NCBI RefSeq assembly: GCF_030247195.1
Contig: NC_080670.1
Location: forward strand, 33,032,497 to 33,096,496
Direction: 5' to 3'
Origin: Topomyia yanbarensis
Taxonomy: Eukaryota > Arthropoda > Insecta > Diptera > Culicidae
Length of the DNA: 64,000 bases
Both the position numbers and the translations under genes were made by a program. Positions 54,141-64,000 of the stretch are shown here, piece after piece; within the stretch, counting starts at the first letter, position 1; each line of letters opens with the position of its first letter. A model generated the notes under the pieces. That model did not search any database. It was not told the origin of the DNA and was given only the letters and a program-made list of their open reading frames with translations.

Positions 54141-55599
54141 ACGGAGGGGAGATGAAAGCGTTAACTTGGCACTTGTCATAATGCTGCCGTTCGTTGATTG
54201 TGTTCAAGATGTATTGAAATAATATATTTCCTGCGTTTTCCTTTTGGGTCATCCGAACTGATGCGATTTTGATGTGAATGATTAAAATAGCTTAAAATAA
54301 ATTAAATTTCTGACGATATTCAAAGATATGAAAGATTTTTAGTAATATGGTACTCACAGGAGATAAAGATTTTGAAGAATTTTCTAGAAAAAATATTATA
54401 TAAGTAAACTTCAAATCTCTCGGCGATTTTATCCTTTGTAAAGTAGAATACTAAAATAGTTTTAATTTATTTTTGATGACTCATCCAGGCTAATAACCCT
54501 AGTCTCACAGCATGCCTTTAATAGTATAGGGAATCTCATTCGTAGTTTGTTGATAAATTCGTTTGAACGAGGGCAAAAAGGCATTTGTGTTAATTACACA
54601 TATTTCTTGTTTCTAAAAATGAAATCTTAATTGAACGACCCAATTGATCATTCCAGAAAAAAAACACGTGAACACGGTCTCGATGTCGCACATAGTGTGC
54701 GACGATTCGATTAGTGAAAATGTTGCACGGTTGTTGCGACGATTAATCGTAACGATGATGCTACACGTCCCTTTTCCCCTACCTAACGTGCTTTGTTATC
54801 GTTGGAAGGTTAAGTGGCATCACACATCTGTTCACATATAATAAGATAAGTTGGGATGAACGGGCGGTCGGAAAGCTAACTTCTATTAAATTATGCACGA
54901 AATCACCGTGTTCTCTGTGATACGTGAATAACATACCACATGCGGTAAGCACAGCTTGGGAAGAGAATGTTATACATACTAGGTAAACGTGCCTTGGTTG
55001 GTGCTCCTAATCGGGTGGGGGCTTTATTATTGGTGTACGCTATTAGATGCTAAATATAGCAAAGAATGTATCATAAAGTAGTAATTTTTTTTTTGAATTC
55101 GTGGATACTGCACGATCCAGCATTAATTTTTGAACCAGCTACGGGATTTAAATATTTTCGTGCTCTATTTTGTTCAATTTAGAGTGGCAAACTTTTAAAA
55201 GCTTTATGCATTATTTCACAATATGCAACCAACTATCAAGCGAACTTTAACATCCAGCAGCAGGCCAAGGGATCGGAGCAAAGTTTCATCCTGAAACTGA
55301 GAGAAAAACATACCAGCAAGTGGGGAAATTTTTGGAACATTCTGAGCATACGCCTTCGCTCAAATGACGTGGAAGAATGCAATTCTGTTACTTTACAAAC
55401 AATGCGCCATCATCAGAGTAGATAATGCGAAAGAGCTGAAGTTGACTGGATGGAAAAGGTTATTGGTTAAATTAGGTTTGCTCCAGTACCAGGAGAAACT
55501 TGATGTATAGAGTATGTACTTTCCAATCTGTAACTGAATTAGTGTGATGAATGATTTGTTTTCCTCCACCCTTCATAATGTTTTGACAGGTACAGGCAA
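54141..55599. other. unassigned AT-rich DNA
   Basis: No recognisable gene or repeat. Confidence 0.4.
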
Positions 55600-55639
55600 G
55601 CAAATCGAAAATAGCTTTTCGATCGCATCATCAAATCGG

Positions 55640-56029
55640 GTTTTTTATTGACAAACGAAAGTTGTTGCTTCCTTACTTCCTCCGGAACATCAAACTTGTG
55701 CTGAGCGATGAAGAACAGTAGCCCCGGAAGCTACCGGAAGTCCGTCTTCACGTAAGTCTCATCCATGATGAGACAGTGAGGCTCCGTCAGCATCTACTGT
55801 TTACAGTTTCCGTGCCCATGACTTTCTCACCGCATTTTGCCGTTCGTCGCGATTTGAAGCCTTCTGCACTTTGTCCAGTCGCTCCCGGTCATCGGTACTC
55901 TGACTGAAAGACTTGGACAGATTCAACTGTTTTGGCTACAACCCTGACCGAAGTATTGGGATTCCGCTTAAACACGTTCATTACACGTTCGTGATCCTGA
56001 TCACTAATGAATGATTCCAATTTTCGAAA
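55640..56029 (-). pseudogene. Tc1/mariner-type transposase pseudogene
   Basis: On the minus strand, frame changes included, the order is SDQDHERVMNVFKRNPNTSV (helix-turn-helix region), KVQKASNRDERQNAVRKSWA, then MLTEPHCLIMDETYVKTDFR with the first catalytic Asp, a stop where Gln would be expected, LPGLLFFIAQHKFDVPEEVR and KQQLSFV. That order matches IS630-Tc1-mariner transposases of the mosquito ITm/maT type. At least two stops and one deletion are present, and the catalytic half after LSFV is missing, so it is inactive. Its N-terminal end is interrupted at 56,030 by the I-superfamily insertion; the sequence beyond 57,955 is the continuation. Confidence 0.78.
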
Positions 56030-56475
56030 AACTGACGGTTATTTTTTTTTTTTTTCAATTTGTTTATTTGATAAGGCACGTATGCGTTAGCTTAAAGGTG
56101 CCATTTTTTCATTGTTTTACATTTTGAATTTCTTAAAACTAGGGGGATACACATTTCAATATTATTTTGTTTTATATAATAAAACTAAAAAAAAACTACA
56201 GCTAACTTATACATATAAAAGAGGGTATAATATAATATTCGTAAGATTTGGGGGACGGGTCATTGTGTGTGCTTTGTATAGTAATTCACTTTATGATTTT
56301 TAGAAGGGAGATTGTAGAAAAAATAATTATTAACTAAGCGGAACATTTTACAAGCTTATTAACTAGAGATAACTAGAAAGAGTGGTTCAAGATTAAGGGG
56401 AATTAATTAGGACTATTTTAAAGTAGTGGTACTGTTGCGCATTTCCTAACGAGATTAAATATTGTTCAACTAAAA

Positions 56476-56875
56476 CTAGAAGATAGGGGGGCACATAAAT
56501 TTTGGGAAGATATTCAAGGGGAGAAGGGGGTGAAGTCATACATCTGTGTATCAGAGACATGGGAGGGTGGGTGGACAAGGCTGAAGGGGGGGGGGGGGGG
56601 GTGAGATATAAACTTTCAGTTTCCGGCATCAGGAATTAACGGCCAGGACTACAGATTCGAATGGATTGATCAACTAACACTAGAAGATAGGGGGGCACAT
56701 AAGTTTTGGGAAGATATTCAAGGAGAGAAGGGGGTGAAGACATACATCTGTGTATCAGAGACATGGGAGAGAGGGTGGACAAGACTGAACGGGGGGGGGG
56801 GGGATATAAACTTCAGTTTCCGGCATCAGGAATCAACGGCCAGGATTACAGATTCGAACGGATGTATCAAGTATT
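56476..56875. repeat. 204-bp tandem duplication in the 3' untranslated region
   Basis: CTAGAAGATAGGGGGGCACA starts at 56,476 and again at 56,680. Each copy has a G-run (16 G at 56,586-56,601 and 13 G at 56,791-56,803) and ends near ACAGATTCGAA. The element RNA would carry the complementary C-runs. Confidence 0.85.
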
Positions 56876-57114
56876 GGGACGCCGGGCGGTTTTCCTCGAG
56901 CCAGCAGGGGTTCCTCCAGACGATTTTGTAGTACGGCTCAGGTACGGATCGGGAACACACCGCGCTGCGCGTGTGATGTTGTACTGTAGATCTCGTGTTG
57001 TTGGTTCATTCGACAGATGTTTTGTCTCGTCTTGGAGTCGTATCAAACCATCGTTGGGGTACGGTAGGCGGAAGAGGGCACTTCTGGGAATGATAAGAGA
57101 AAAGATAGGGGCAT

Positions 57115-57942
57115 TTAAATTTGGATATTGATGGTTTTGAGGAACGTGTATATAAGGGACATGTAGAGAATATCGCGGCTTGCTAGTACATCTCGAACCG
57201 GGACATTGGGTGATCTTCCTCGGGCCCGAAGGGAATCGAATAGTTGAGATCTGGCAGAACAGTACTCGGCGCATGCCCAGACAACATGTTCGACTTCGTG
57301 ATAACCGTTGCCACAAGCGCAGATACCGCTATCCACGAGCCCAATACGCCGGAGATGTGCGTCCAGCGTATAGTGATTGGACATGAGCCGAGACATCACG
57401 CGAATGAAATCCCGACCCACATCCATCCCTCTGAACCAAGGTTTCGTCGATACCTTAGGGATTATCGAATGTAGCCACCTTCCCAGTTCACCATTGCGCC
57501 ATGATGTTTGCCAACTTTCGAGGGTTCTCTGATGAGTAATACTGAAAAATTCGCTGAAGCTAATTGGTCTTTCATATATGTCACCTTGCAAAGCGCCCGC
57601 CTTAGCTAAAGAGTCCGCTTCTTCATTACCTGTAATGGAGCAATGCGAGGGAACCCAAACTAAGGTAATCTTGTACGATCTTGCAGACAAAGCACGCAGG
57701 CGCTCCCAGATTTTCCCCAGAAAATATGGAATGTGCTTTCTAGGTTTCATTGAACGGAGAGCCTCGATTGAGCTGAGGCTATCCGAGACAATAAAGTAAT
57801 GATCGGTGGGCAAAGTATCAATGATCCCAAGGGTATACTGAATAGCAGCAAGTTCTGCGACGTAAACTGAAGCAGGATCATTGAGTTTGAATGAGGCGGT
57901 GAGGTTTTGATTGAATATACCGAAGCCAGTAGAGCCGTCGAG
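57115..57942 (-). CDS. RNase H and C-terminal domain of I-superfamily ORF2 (partial)
   Basis: The frame is open from the truncation point to a stop at 57,115 (275 codons) without damage. RNase H residues are all present: Asp in LDGSTGFGIF, Glu in YVAELAAIQY, Asp in FIVSDSLSSIEAL and Asp in GNEEADSLAKAG, preceded by VWVPSHCSI. After it, a region with RVMSRLMSNHYTLDAHLRRI and a CACGNGYHEVEHVVWAC zinc-binding-like motif is typical of the C-terminus of I and related elements. It would degrade the RNA strand of the cDNA hybrid. Being 5'-truncated, it has no start codon or promoter of its own. Confidence 0.88.
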   Translation of the reverse strand, partial: LDGSTGFGIFNQNLTASFKLNDPASVYVAELAAIQYTLGIIDTLPTDHYFIVSDSLSSIEALRSMKPRKHIPYFLGKIWERLRALSARSYKITLVWVPSHCSITGNEEADSLAKAGALQGDIYERPISFSEFFSITHQRTLESWQTSWRNGELGRWLHSIIPKVSTKPWFRGMDVGRDFIRVMSRLMSNHYTLDAHLRRIGLVDSGICACGNGYHEVEHVVWACAEYCSARSQLFDSLRARGRSPNVPVRDVLASRDILYMSLIYTFLKTINIQI

Positions 57943-57955
57943 AACTGACGGTTAT

Positions 57956-58159
57956 AAAAATACAGTGTGAACAATACACTCTAAACTACTTCTATCCAAG
58001 TTTACATTAGATAATAGTTTTTTTTCGACGTTTTTTCCGTGATGCAATTCGATGTGGGACACCTTTCAGGTAGCGTTTTTGTTCTTCGCTTTACATAAGC
58101 GATCAATCATTGAGAGTATTTGCTTCCCATGATTTGGGACTGCTAAAGTATTGCATTTT
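57956..58159. other. right part of the interrupted Tc1/mariner-type element
   Basis: Follows the 13-bp duplication. TACAGTGTGAACAATACACT may be a decayed terminal inverted repeat of the transposon. Beyond it nothing is recognised. Confidence 0.35.
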
Positions 58160-58680
58160 AACACCAACATTGGCACCAGTTACACACTACATCCAAACAG
58201 TTCACACTATATACGAGAAGGCCTAAACTACCCATGCCCGAAGCATATTTGTCCCGTTTTCTATGGGATTTCCTATCTTTATGAGACTAATTTGCGATCA
58301 TAGGCAGTAAAGCAAATGGCTGGTACCGAATGATGTATCGGTAAGCCAAGCACAGAAGTTCTGGGTGCCGCCCTCATGCACAAATTTGATTATCCAGTTT
58401 TGCTTTCCTTTGGTGAAAATTTTGCATACTCGCAGACGTTTCACTCTCATGCCAAAAGACAGTTCGTTTCTCTATACTCGACAGCGAACCAGAGCTACTG
58501 TGTTTGGCTATCCGAGACATCACTCGGTACCAGCCAGTTGCTTTGGGCGTTCACAGATGTTGTATGAGCTGTTTGGGATGTAGCGTCTCACTGGCGCCAA
58601 TTTTGATGTTAGTTTGGATATATCGGCTAACTGATAGTAAGTTGGTGTCAGTTACTGACGAATGGAACACGAAACATTCA
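58160..58680. repeat. D-family foldback, about 200-bp arms (copy 4)
   Basis: Left arm motifs (TTGGCACCAGTTACACACTA, GCTGGTACCGAATGATGTAT, AAGTTCTGG) recur inverted on the right (GAGACATCACTCGGTACCAGC, written as its first 20 bases GAGACATCACTCGGTACCAG; AGTTGGTGTCAGTTACTGAC). Centre near 58,430-58,450. No coding. Confidence 0.65.
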
Positions 58681-59033
58681 AATCCAACTTTTCTATGATA
58701 AGCCTTGTGCTCCTCATGAGCAAACTGGTTTACTTATTTTTATTCTTTTGGGAAAAGTGTGTGAAATAATTTGCATAGAACTCTATTCCAGACCAAACAG
58801 GAACAGAATTGTTGAAATATTAGCCATTTCTCCTATGCTTATTTTTTTTTTTTGGTAGCAGGCCGAAGACAACAGGTGTGATTTGAGTTTGCTGCGGATA
58901 AACTGGGAGCATGAATCGAGTACTGGAACAACTCAATTATAAACATAATCCATCAGATTTATTTATTTCGCCCCCACAATCGAAGGCGTTACTGAACTCT
59001 ATGTCTATGTGAGCAGGGAGGATTATTTACATA
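58681..59033. other. unassigned DNA
   Basis: Nothing recognised. Confidence 0.4.
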
Positions 59034-59181
59034 CCCACTGAGACGTCCAAAAATGGTTTCAAAATCGTTCAAGATGGGTCCATCGATGGACGTCTGTTGA
59101 ACGGTTATTTGGACGTCGTCCAACGTTGGTCCAACGAACGTCCTTCATTAGACGATTTTGAAACCAACGGTTCTTAGAGGG
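59034..59181 (+). mobile_element. B-family palindromic MITE, copy 1
   Basis: CCCACTGAGACGTCC ... GTTCTTAGAGGG, 148 bp, flanked by TA (59,032-59,033 and 59,182-59,183). GGTTTCAAAATCGTTCAA at the left is mirrored by GACGATTTTGAAACC at the right, so the whole element can fold back. Confidence 0.82.
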
Positions 59182-59214
59182 TATCTGCAACAACCGGTTT
59201 CAGAATCGATTATT

Positions 59215-59362
59215 CCCACTAAGACGTCCAAAAAATTGTTTCAAAATCGTTCAACACGGGTCCAACGACGGACGTTCGTTGAACGGTTATTTGGACGATG
59301 TCCAAATTGGTCCAACGAACGTCCTTCATTGGACGATTTTGAAACCAACCGTTCTTAGAGGG
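59215..59362 (+). mobile_element. B-family palindromic MITE, copy 2
   Basis: 148 bp, flanked by TT on both sides (59,213-59,214 and 59,363-59,364). It lies only 33 bases after copy 1 and has the same orientation. Confidence 0.82.
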
Positions 59363-59364
59363 TT

Positions 59365-60157
59365 GCATTTCAAGACGGTACAGGCGGCCACATTTTTCCA
59401 TGCATGAGCTCAGTTGTAATTTTTCTTCAATAAAACGGGAGGATATGAAGAATGAAAACATAAACAAATGACGTAGCCCACCTTTTCTGTAATCATAAGT
59501 TTTGTTTCAGTTCGGTCATAATTATTTTGTATCGGTACGTTCGGGATGAAAAGCATCGAAGTGTTTGACTCGGAAGATCCGACGTAAACCTCACCCTTCT
59601 CTCTTTCCATCATGTGCCAAAGAATCAGGATGCTCGTTCGGATGTTTATGTTTACTTCTAGGGTCCCGACGCCATGTATAATTTTACGAGTTTACAGTTG
59701 TAATTCGCTGGTTGGACACTTTAACTGGACCACTTTTTAGTTGGACCTCTGCTAGTTGGACCATTGTCCAACTAAAAAGCATCTGAATACCAAAATCTCA
59801 TGTCAATACTACTTTGACAATCTTTCTATCAGTCTTTTACACAACTAACGTCTTCTTCGGAGAGTTTTTGATGTTTGTCAGTAGGTCCAACTAGCGAATA
59901 ACATTCGTTAATTGGACACAGGACTAGGCCCAACGACGACTGTAAAACTAATAACTCAAAAGTGACAAATGTTCCCACCTTTCTTTCTTTTCATCTTGGT
60001 TACATTTAAGCTTGAATCTATGCCGCATATATTCAGGATTTTAAACCGGTTCCAGAACGGGCTGACACTTAAAAATATAATAACCCAAAGAATACGTCCT
60101 TTTAATTTAAATTTAGATACTTTTGAGCTTTGAGTCTCATTCGAGTTTATTAGTGTC
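59365..60157. other. unassigned DNA with TTGGAC-type short repeats
   Basis: At 59,710-59,935 words such as GCTGGTTGGACAC, TAGTTGGACC and GTCCAACTA recur in both orientations, probably an undefined palindromic MITE. Nothing else recognised. Confidence 0.4.
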
Positions 60158-60240
60158 AACCTAGGATAGGATCCGCCAGCTCTGTCCCCTGTTTTCGAAC
60201 CAATTCTGAACCAGCTCGTGATTGGATGAAAGTGACATAG
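60158..60240 (+). repeat. dispersed repeat (CCTAGGATAGGATCCGCCAG)
   Basis: CCTAGGATAGGATCCGCCAG, CTGTCCCCTG and CTCGTGATTGGATGAAAGTG match 27,118-27,205 and, inverted, 61,380-61,412. Class unknown. Confidence 0.5.
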
Positions 60241-61441
<1,201 letters not shown>

Positions 61442-61524
61442 CACAGAGAACAGACGTCCATCTTCAGCATTCAACTTGTGTAAAATTTCTAACGGTTTCG
61501 AAGGTAGTTGGGATATCCAAACCA

Positions 61525-61669
61525 CCCACTGAGACGTCCAAAAAATTGTTTCAAAATCATGCAACACGGGTCCAACGATGGACGTTTTTTGAACGGTTAT
61601 TTGGACGTTGTCCAAATTGGTACAACGAACGTCCTGCATTGGACGATTTTGAAACCAACCGTTCTTAGG
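61525..61669 (+). mobile_element. B-family palindromic MITE, copy 3
   Basis: CCCACTGAGACGTCC to CCGTTCTTAGG, 145 bp. The target dinucleotide is CA (61,523-61,524 and 61,670-61,671), and the right end has lost a few bases relative to the copies at 59 kb. Confidence 0.75.
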
Positions 61670-61671
61670 CA

Positions 61672-61841
61672 CCCAGTTAAACTCATTCCGGAACCGGTTC
61701 GGATTTCTTAATGGAGTCATTATGGATTCCAAATCAAATGCAACAACCGATTCCGACTCAGAACCGGTTGTTGCATTTGATTTGGAATCCATACTGACTC
61801 CATTCAGCATTCCGAATCAAATTCCGAATGGTTTGACCGGG
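61672..61841 (+). mobile_element. C-family palindromic MITE, copy 1
   Basis: 170 bp, CCCAGTTAAAC ... GTTTGACCGGG, with CA on both sides. Arms around GGATTCCAAATCAAATGCAA are inverted with one mismatch near the centre. Confidence 0.85.
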
Positions 61842-61855
61842 CAGGTGCGCTACTG

Positions 61856-62025
61856 CCCAGTTAAACTCATTCCGGAACCGGTTCGGATTTCTGAATGGAG
61901 TCATTATGGATTCCAAATCAAATGCAACAACCGATTCCGACTCAGAATCGGTTGTTGCATTTGATTTGGAATCCATACTGACTCCATTCAGGATTTCGAA
62001 TCAAATTCCGAATGGTTTGACCGGG
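61856..62025 (+). mobile_element. C-family palindromic MITE, copy 2
   Basis: 170 bp, flanked by TG (61,854-61,855 and 62,026-62,027). It contains a perfect inverted repeat, 61,907-61,937 against 61,945-61,975 (31-bp arms), with a 7-base loop CGACTCA. It differs from copy 1 at only a few positions. Confidence 0.9.
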
Positions 62026-62205
62026 TGTCGTCATGTTTTTTTGTGTCTGAGTTCTACAGAATTGACAGCGGTTATTCCTCTACCCAGTCAAACTAGTCCG
62101 GAACCGGTTCGGACTTCCAGCATGAATTCCAGCTCAAATGCATCAACCGATAGATTCGGAATCGGTTGTTTTCTTTGAGCAAGATTCCATACTGAATCCA
62201 TTCAG

Positions 62206-62621
62206 CACAGAGAACAGACGTCCATCTTCAGCATTCAACTTGTGTAAAATCTCTAACGGTTTCGAAGGTAGTTTGGATATCTAAACCAGGTGCGCTACTG
62301 TCGTCATGTTTTTTTGTGGCTGAGTTCGACAGAATTGACAGCGGTTATTCCTCTACCCAGTCAAACTAATCCGGAACCGATTCGGACTTCCAACATGAAT
62401 TCCAGCTCAAATGCGTCAACCGATAGAGTCGGGATCGGTTGTTTTCTTTGAGCTAGATTCCATACTGAATCCATCCAGGATTTCGAACCGGTTCCGAAAT
62501 CAATTTGACGGATAGTTGGGATAGGTTGGTGTGGCGGCGCTAGTGTTTTAGTATATTAATTCAAATGTTTACACACGTTTTTTAAATATTTTTGTTCGAT
62601 CATGGATGTCTGTTCTCTGTG
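62206..62621 (+). mobile_element. A-family MITE, complete 416-bp copy
   Basis: Inverted ends CACAGAGAACAGACGTCCAT and the complement of the right end, CACAGAGAACAGACATCCAT (one mismatch in 20). CATTCAG is duplicated at 62,199-62,205 and 62,622-62,628. It is inserted in another A-family copy. The CAGAGAAC end is hAT-like, but the duplication is 7 bp, so the superfamily is open. No coding capacity. Confidence 0.85.
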
Positions 62622-62775
62622 CATTCAGGATTTCGAACCGGTTCCGGAATGGATTTGACGGATAGTTGGGATAGGTTGGTGTGGTGGCGCTAGTGTTTAT
62701 CGTATAATTATTCAAATGTTTACACACGTTTTTTAAATATTTTTGTTCGATCATGGATGTCTGTTTTGTGTGCTC

Positions 62776-63309
62776 TTTCATTGAATAAGGTACTTTTAAG
62801 TTGTTTGAGATTAGGAAAAATTAGGAAAATTTAATTTAAATTTGCGTATAGTTTACCCAAGGTTGAGCATAAAAAACCTAACAATGTTTTGCGATTTTTT
62901 CTGTGGTTTAATAGAAACTACCTTCAACGCGGTTACCTAAGTTTACCTTATTGAACCAGAGATGATTGTATAGAGATGTGCGAAGACTGATACCAAAAGC
63001 ACAAACTAACAGACATAACACTATGAGAGAATTCGCTTAAAAATATCGATCCGGCAATAATCCCAGAACACTCGCTCCACCTTTTATTCACGGTCCCAAA
63101 CACTCATTTGCTGGTGGATTACCCTTCAGACTTGTGAATAGTTTTTCACTCGTGGTCTATCCCCCATATGCTTGTCCATGTGTCAGAGGCGCCATAATTT
63201 CAAAAGCAGTCACAGTCCCAACTGCGAATATATTTAAAATGACCGTTAAAGTGGGCGAAGCATTATTTTTGAGTGTTATGTCTGTTAGTCTGTGCCTAAA
63301 GTTCCAATC
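62776..63309. other. unassigned DNA
   Basis: No gene or defined repeat. Confidence 0.4.
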
Positions 63310-63830
63310 GAACCTGGGACGGGACCTGCGGATTCGTGTTTTCTTATTCTTTCTTTTTGTTTGTTATATCTTACTTTTTCGATTCACACACACTAATACT
63401 TGGTGTAGTTCAAGAAATGACATGACTTTTTTAAAGAACAAACAAGAATTGAACTTTCAATTTTTTTTTTGTGAATCCATTATCATGAAGTGCAAGGTCA
63501 AAAATTGCGGTCGTAGTAAAGCGAAAAATCCGGAGATGACTTTTCACCATTTTCCGGTGAATCCCGATTTGTGAGAACAGTGGGAGAAGTTGACAAGAAT
63601 TAACGATCTCGAAATTAATGAAAGCACTATCATCTCCACTATCATTATTGATCTAATGATTAATTTATTGAAATATTTGAAAAAAAGTTAGCATTTACTT
63701 AATTTCAAGTAGAATACTCCCCATATTAATCACTCTGAGGACAGCCGGTTCAATCTGACATTTGCGTGCTGGATCAATTTGACACGCGTTTTTTTTCTTT
63801 CCGCAGGTCCCGTCCCAGAATCGAACTACA
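63310..63830 (+). mobile_element. possible THAP-containing element between inverted repeats
   Basis: CTGGGACGGGACCTGCGGA at 63,316-63,334 has its exact inverse (TCCGCAGGTCCCGTCCCAG) on the right at 63,807-63,826 or within one base of it, and the match extends less perfectly outward (CGA on both sides). Between them lies a THAP-like coding start. Overall size about 510 bp. Target duplication not resolved (GTTCCAA occurs just outside on both sides). Could be an internally deleted P-like element or a coincidental inverted repeat. Confidence 0.5.
63485..63640 (+). pseudogene. THAP-type zinc finger, truncated
   Basis: From an ATG the frame reads MKCKVKNCGRSKAKNPEMTF and HHFPVNPDL, then a TGA (63,572-63,574), and continues in frame with EQWEKLTRINDLEINES. 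THAP domains begin C-x2-4-C, have FHxFP and a following Trp, and end with C-x2-H. The first three marks are present (C3, C8, FHHFP, W after the stop), but the final C-x2-H is not found. A CGA-to-TGA change would explain the stop. THAP domains occur in P-element transposases and in host proteins. The surrounding inverted repeats favour a transposon origin, by inference. Confidence 0.65.
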
Positions 63831-64000
63831 GAACAACGGTTCCAAACGAGCAATGTAAAGAAATATGGCGGATTCAGGAAGTAACTCGTGGGGAGTATTG
63901 AGTTTGAAATAAAAAGAAATATTGTTTACATACAAAGCGTGTAAACTTTATATACATACATAATAAATAACTTTGATGATATAAATAAAGTACGCGTGAA
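63831..64000. other. unassigned AT-rich DNA to the window end
   Basis: Nothing recognised. Confidence 0.4.

Larger units (their letters stand above)
56030..57955 (-). mobile_element. 5'-truncated I-superfamily non-LTR retrotransposon
   Basis: The insertion (56,043-57,942) is flanked by a 13-bp direct repeat AACTGACGGTTAT (56,030-56,042 and 57,943-57,955). Minus-strand content: RNase H and C-terminal region, a 3' untranslated region of about 1.07 kb with a 204-bp tandem duplication, and a 3' poly(A) tail seen as the T-run at 56,042-56,055. The 5' truncation falls at the first RNase H motif. This is target-primed insertion with early termination. RNase H places it in the I superfamily; the exact clade is not fixed. 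Confidence 0.9.
61442..62775 (+). mobile_element. A-family MITE (outer copy), interrupted by four elements
   Basis: Segments of one A-family copy are found at 61,442-61,524, 61,842-61,855, 62,026-62,205 and 62,629-62,775, in the right order. Between them lie B (61,525-61,669), C (61,672-61,841), C (61,856-62,025) and a second A copy (62,206-62,621). The right end GGATGTCTGTTTTGTGTG is diverged from the consensus. Length without the insertions is about 420 bp. Confidence 0.8.

Overview
The window is almost entirely transposable-element and repeat DNA from a large insect genome, most probably a culicine (Aedes-like) mosquito. The signs are an abundant GCCTTTCTCATATAGAAAGGC-type repeat, many small MITEs with 2-bp, TA or 7/8-bp target duplications, a tRNA-derived SINE, and CR1-like, R1-clade and I-superfamily non-LTR retrotransposons beside a BEL/Pao LTR element. 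There are no bacterial-style operons. I recognise no intact host gene. Possible host coding sequence is limited to a few candidate exons and a truncated histone H2A pseudogene. The species assignment is inference from repeat style only.

Layout. 0-9 kb: dispersed repeats, a cysteine-rich candidate exon (2.8-3.06 kb), a 1.5-kb AT-rich array with a 19-bp unit, T-rich low-complexity DNA, and foldback MITEs. 9-30 kb: mostly unassigned AT-rich DNA with a TA-flanked MITE (12.75 kb), a perfect 42-bp-arm hairpin (13.3 kb), a SINE (14.65 kb), a 95-bp minisatellite (14.9-15.7 kb), a 100-bp segment copied from 19.25 kb to 21.42 kb between 14-bp direct repeats, a large foldback repeat (23 kb), a hAT end with nested MITEs (25.2-26 kb) and a decayed reverse-transcriptase fragment (29.4-29.7 kb). 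30.5-34.3 kb: a MITE, then a frameshifted R1-clade non-LTR element on the minus strand.

37-51.5 kb is the centrepiece. A decayed BEL/Pao copy (37.16-40.34 kb), itself hit by a small hAT- or P-like MITE, lies upstream of a CR1-like non-LTR element on the minus strand. The endonuclease of that element is split by a full-length BEL/Pao retrotransposon (42,125-49,551). The BEL element has 525-bp LTRs with no difference found by eye, a 5-bp target duplication (ACTGG) and one uninterrupted 2144-codon Gag-Pol reading frame that begins with a PHD-type zinc finger. It looks recently transposed and possibly still competent.

51.5-64 kb: an H2A pseudogene, a GC-rich candidate exon, a Tc1/mariner-type transposase pseudogene interrupted by a 5'-truncated I-superfamily element with a 13-bp target duplication, palindromic MITEs, a 229-bp AT microsatellite, a five-element MITE nest (61.4-62.8 kb) and a THAP-domain fragment between inverted repeats (63.3-63.83 kb). 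The elements do not form a pathway. What they record is insertion history: decayed retroelements were hit by later MITEs, and the youngest clear event is the BEL insertion.
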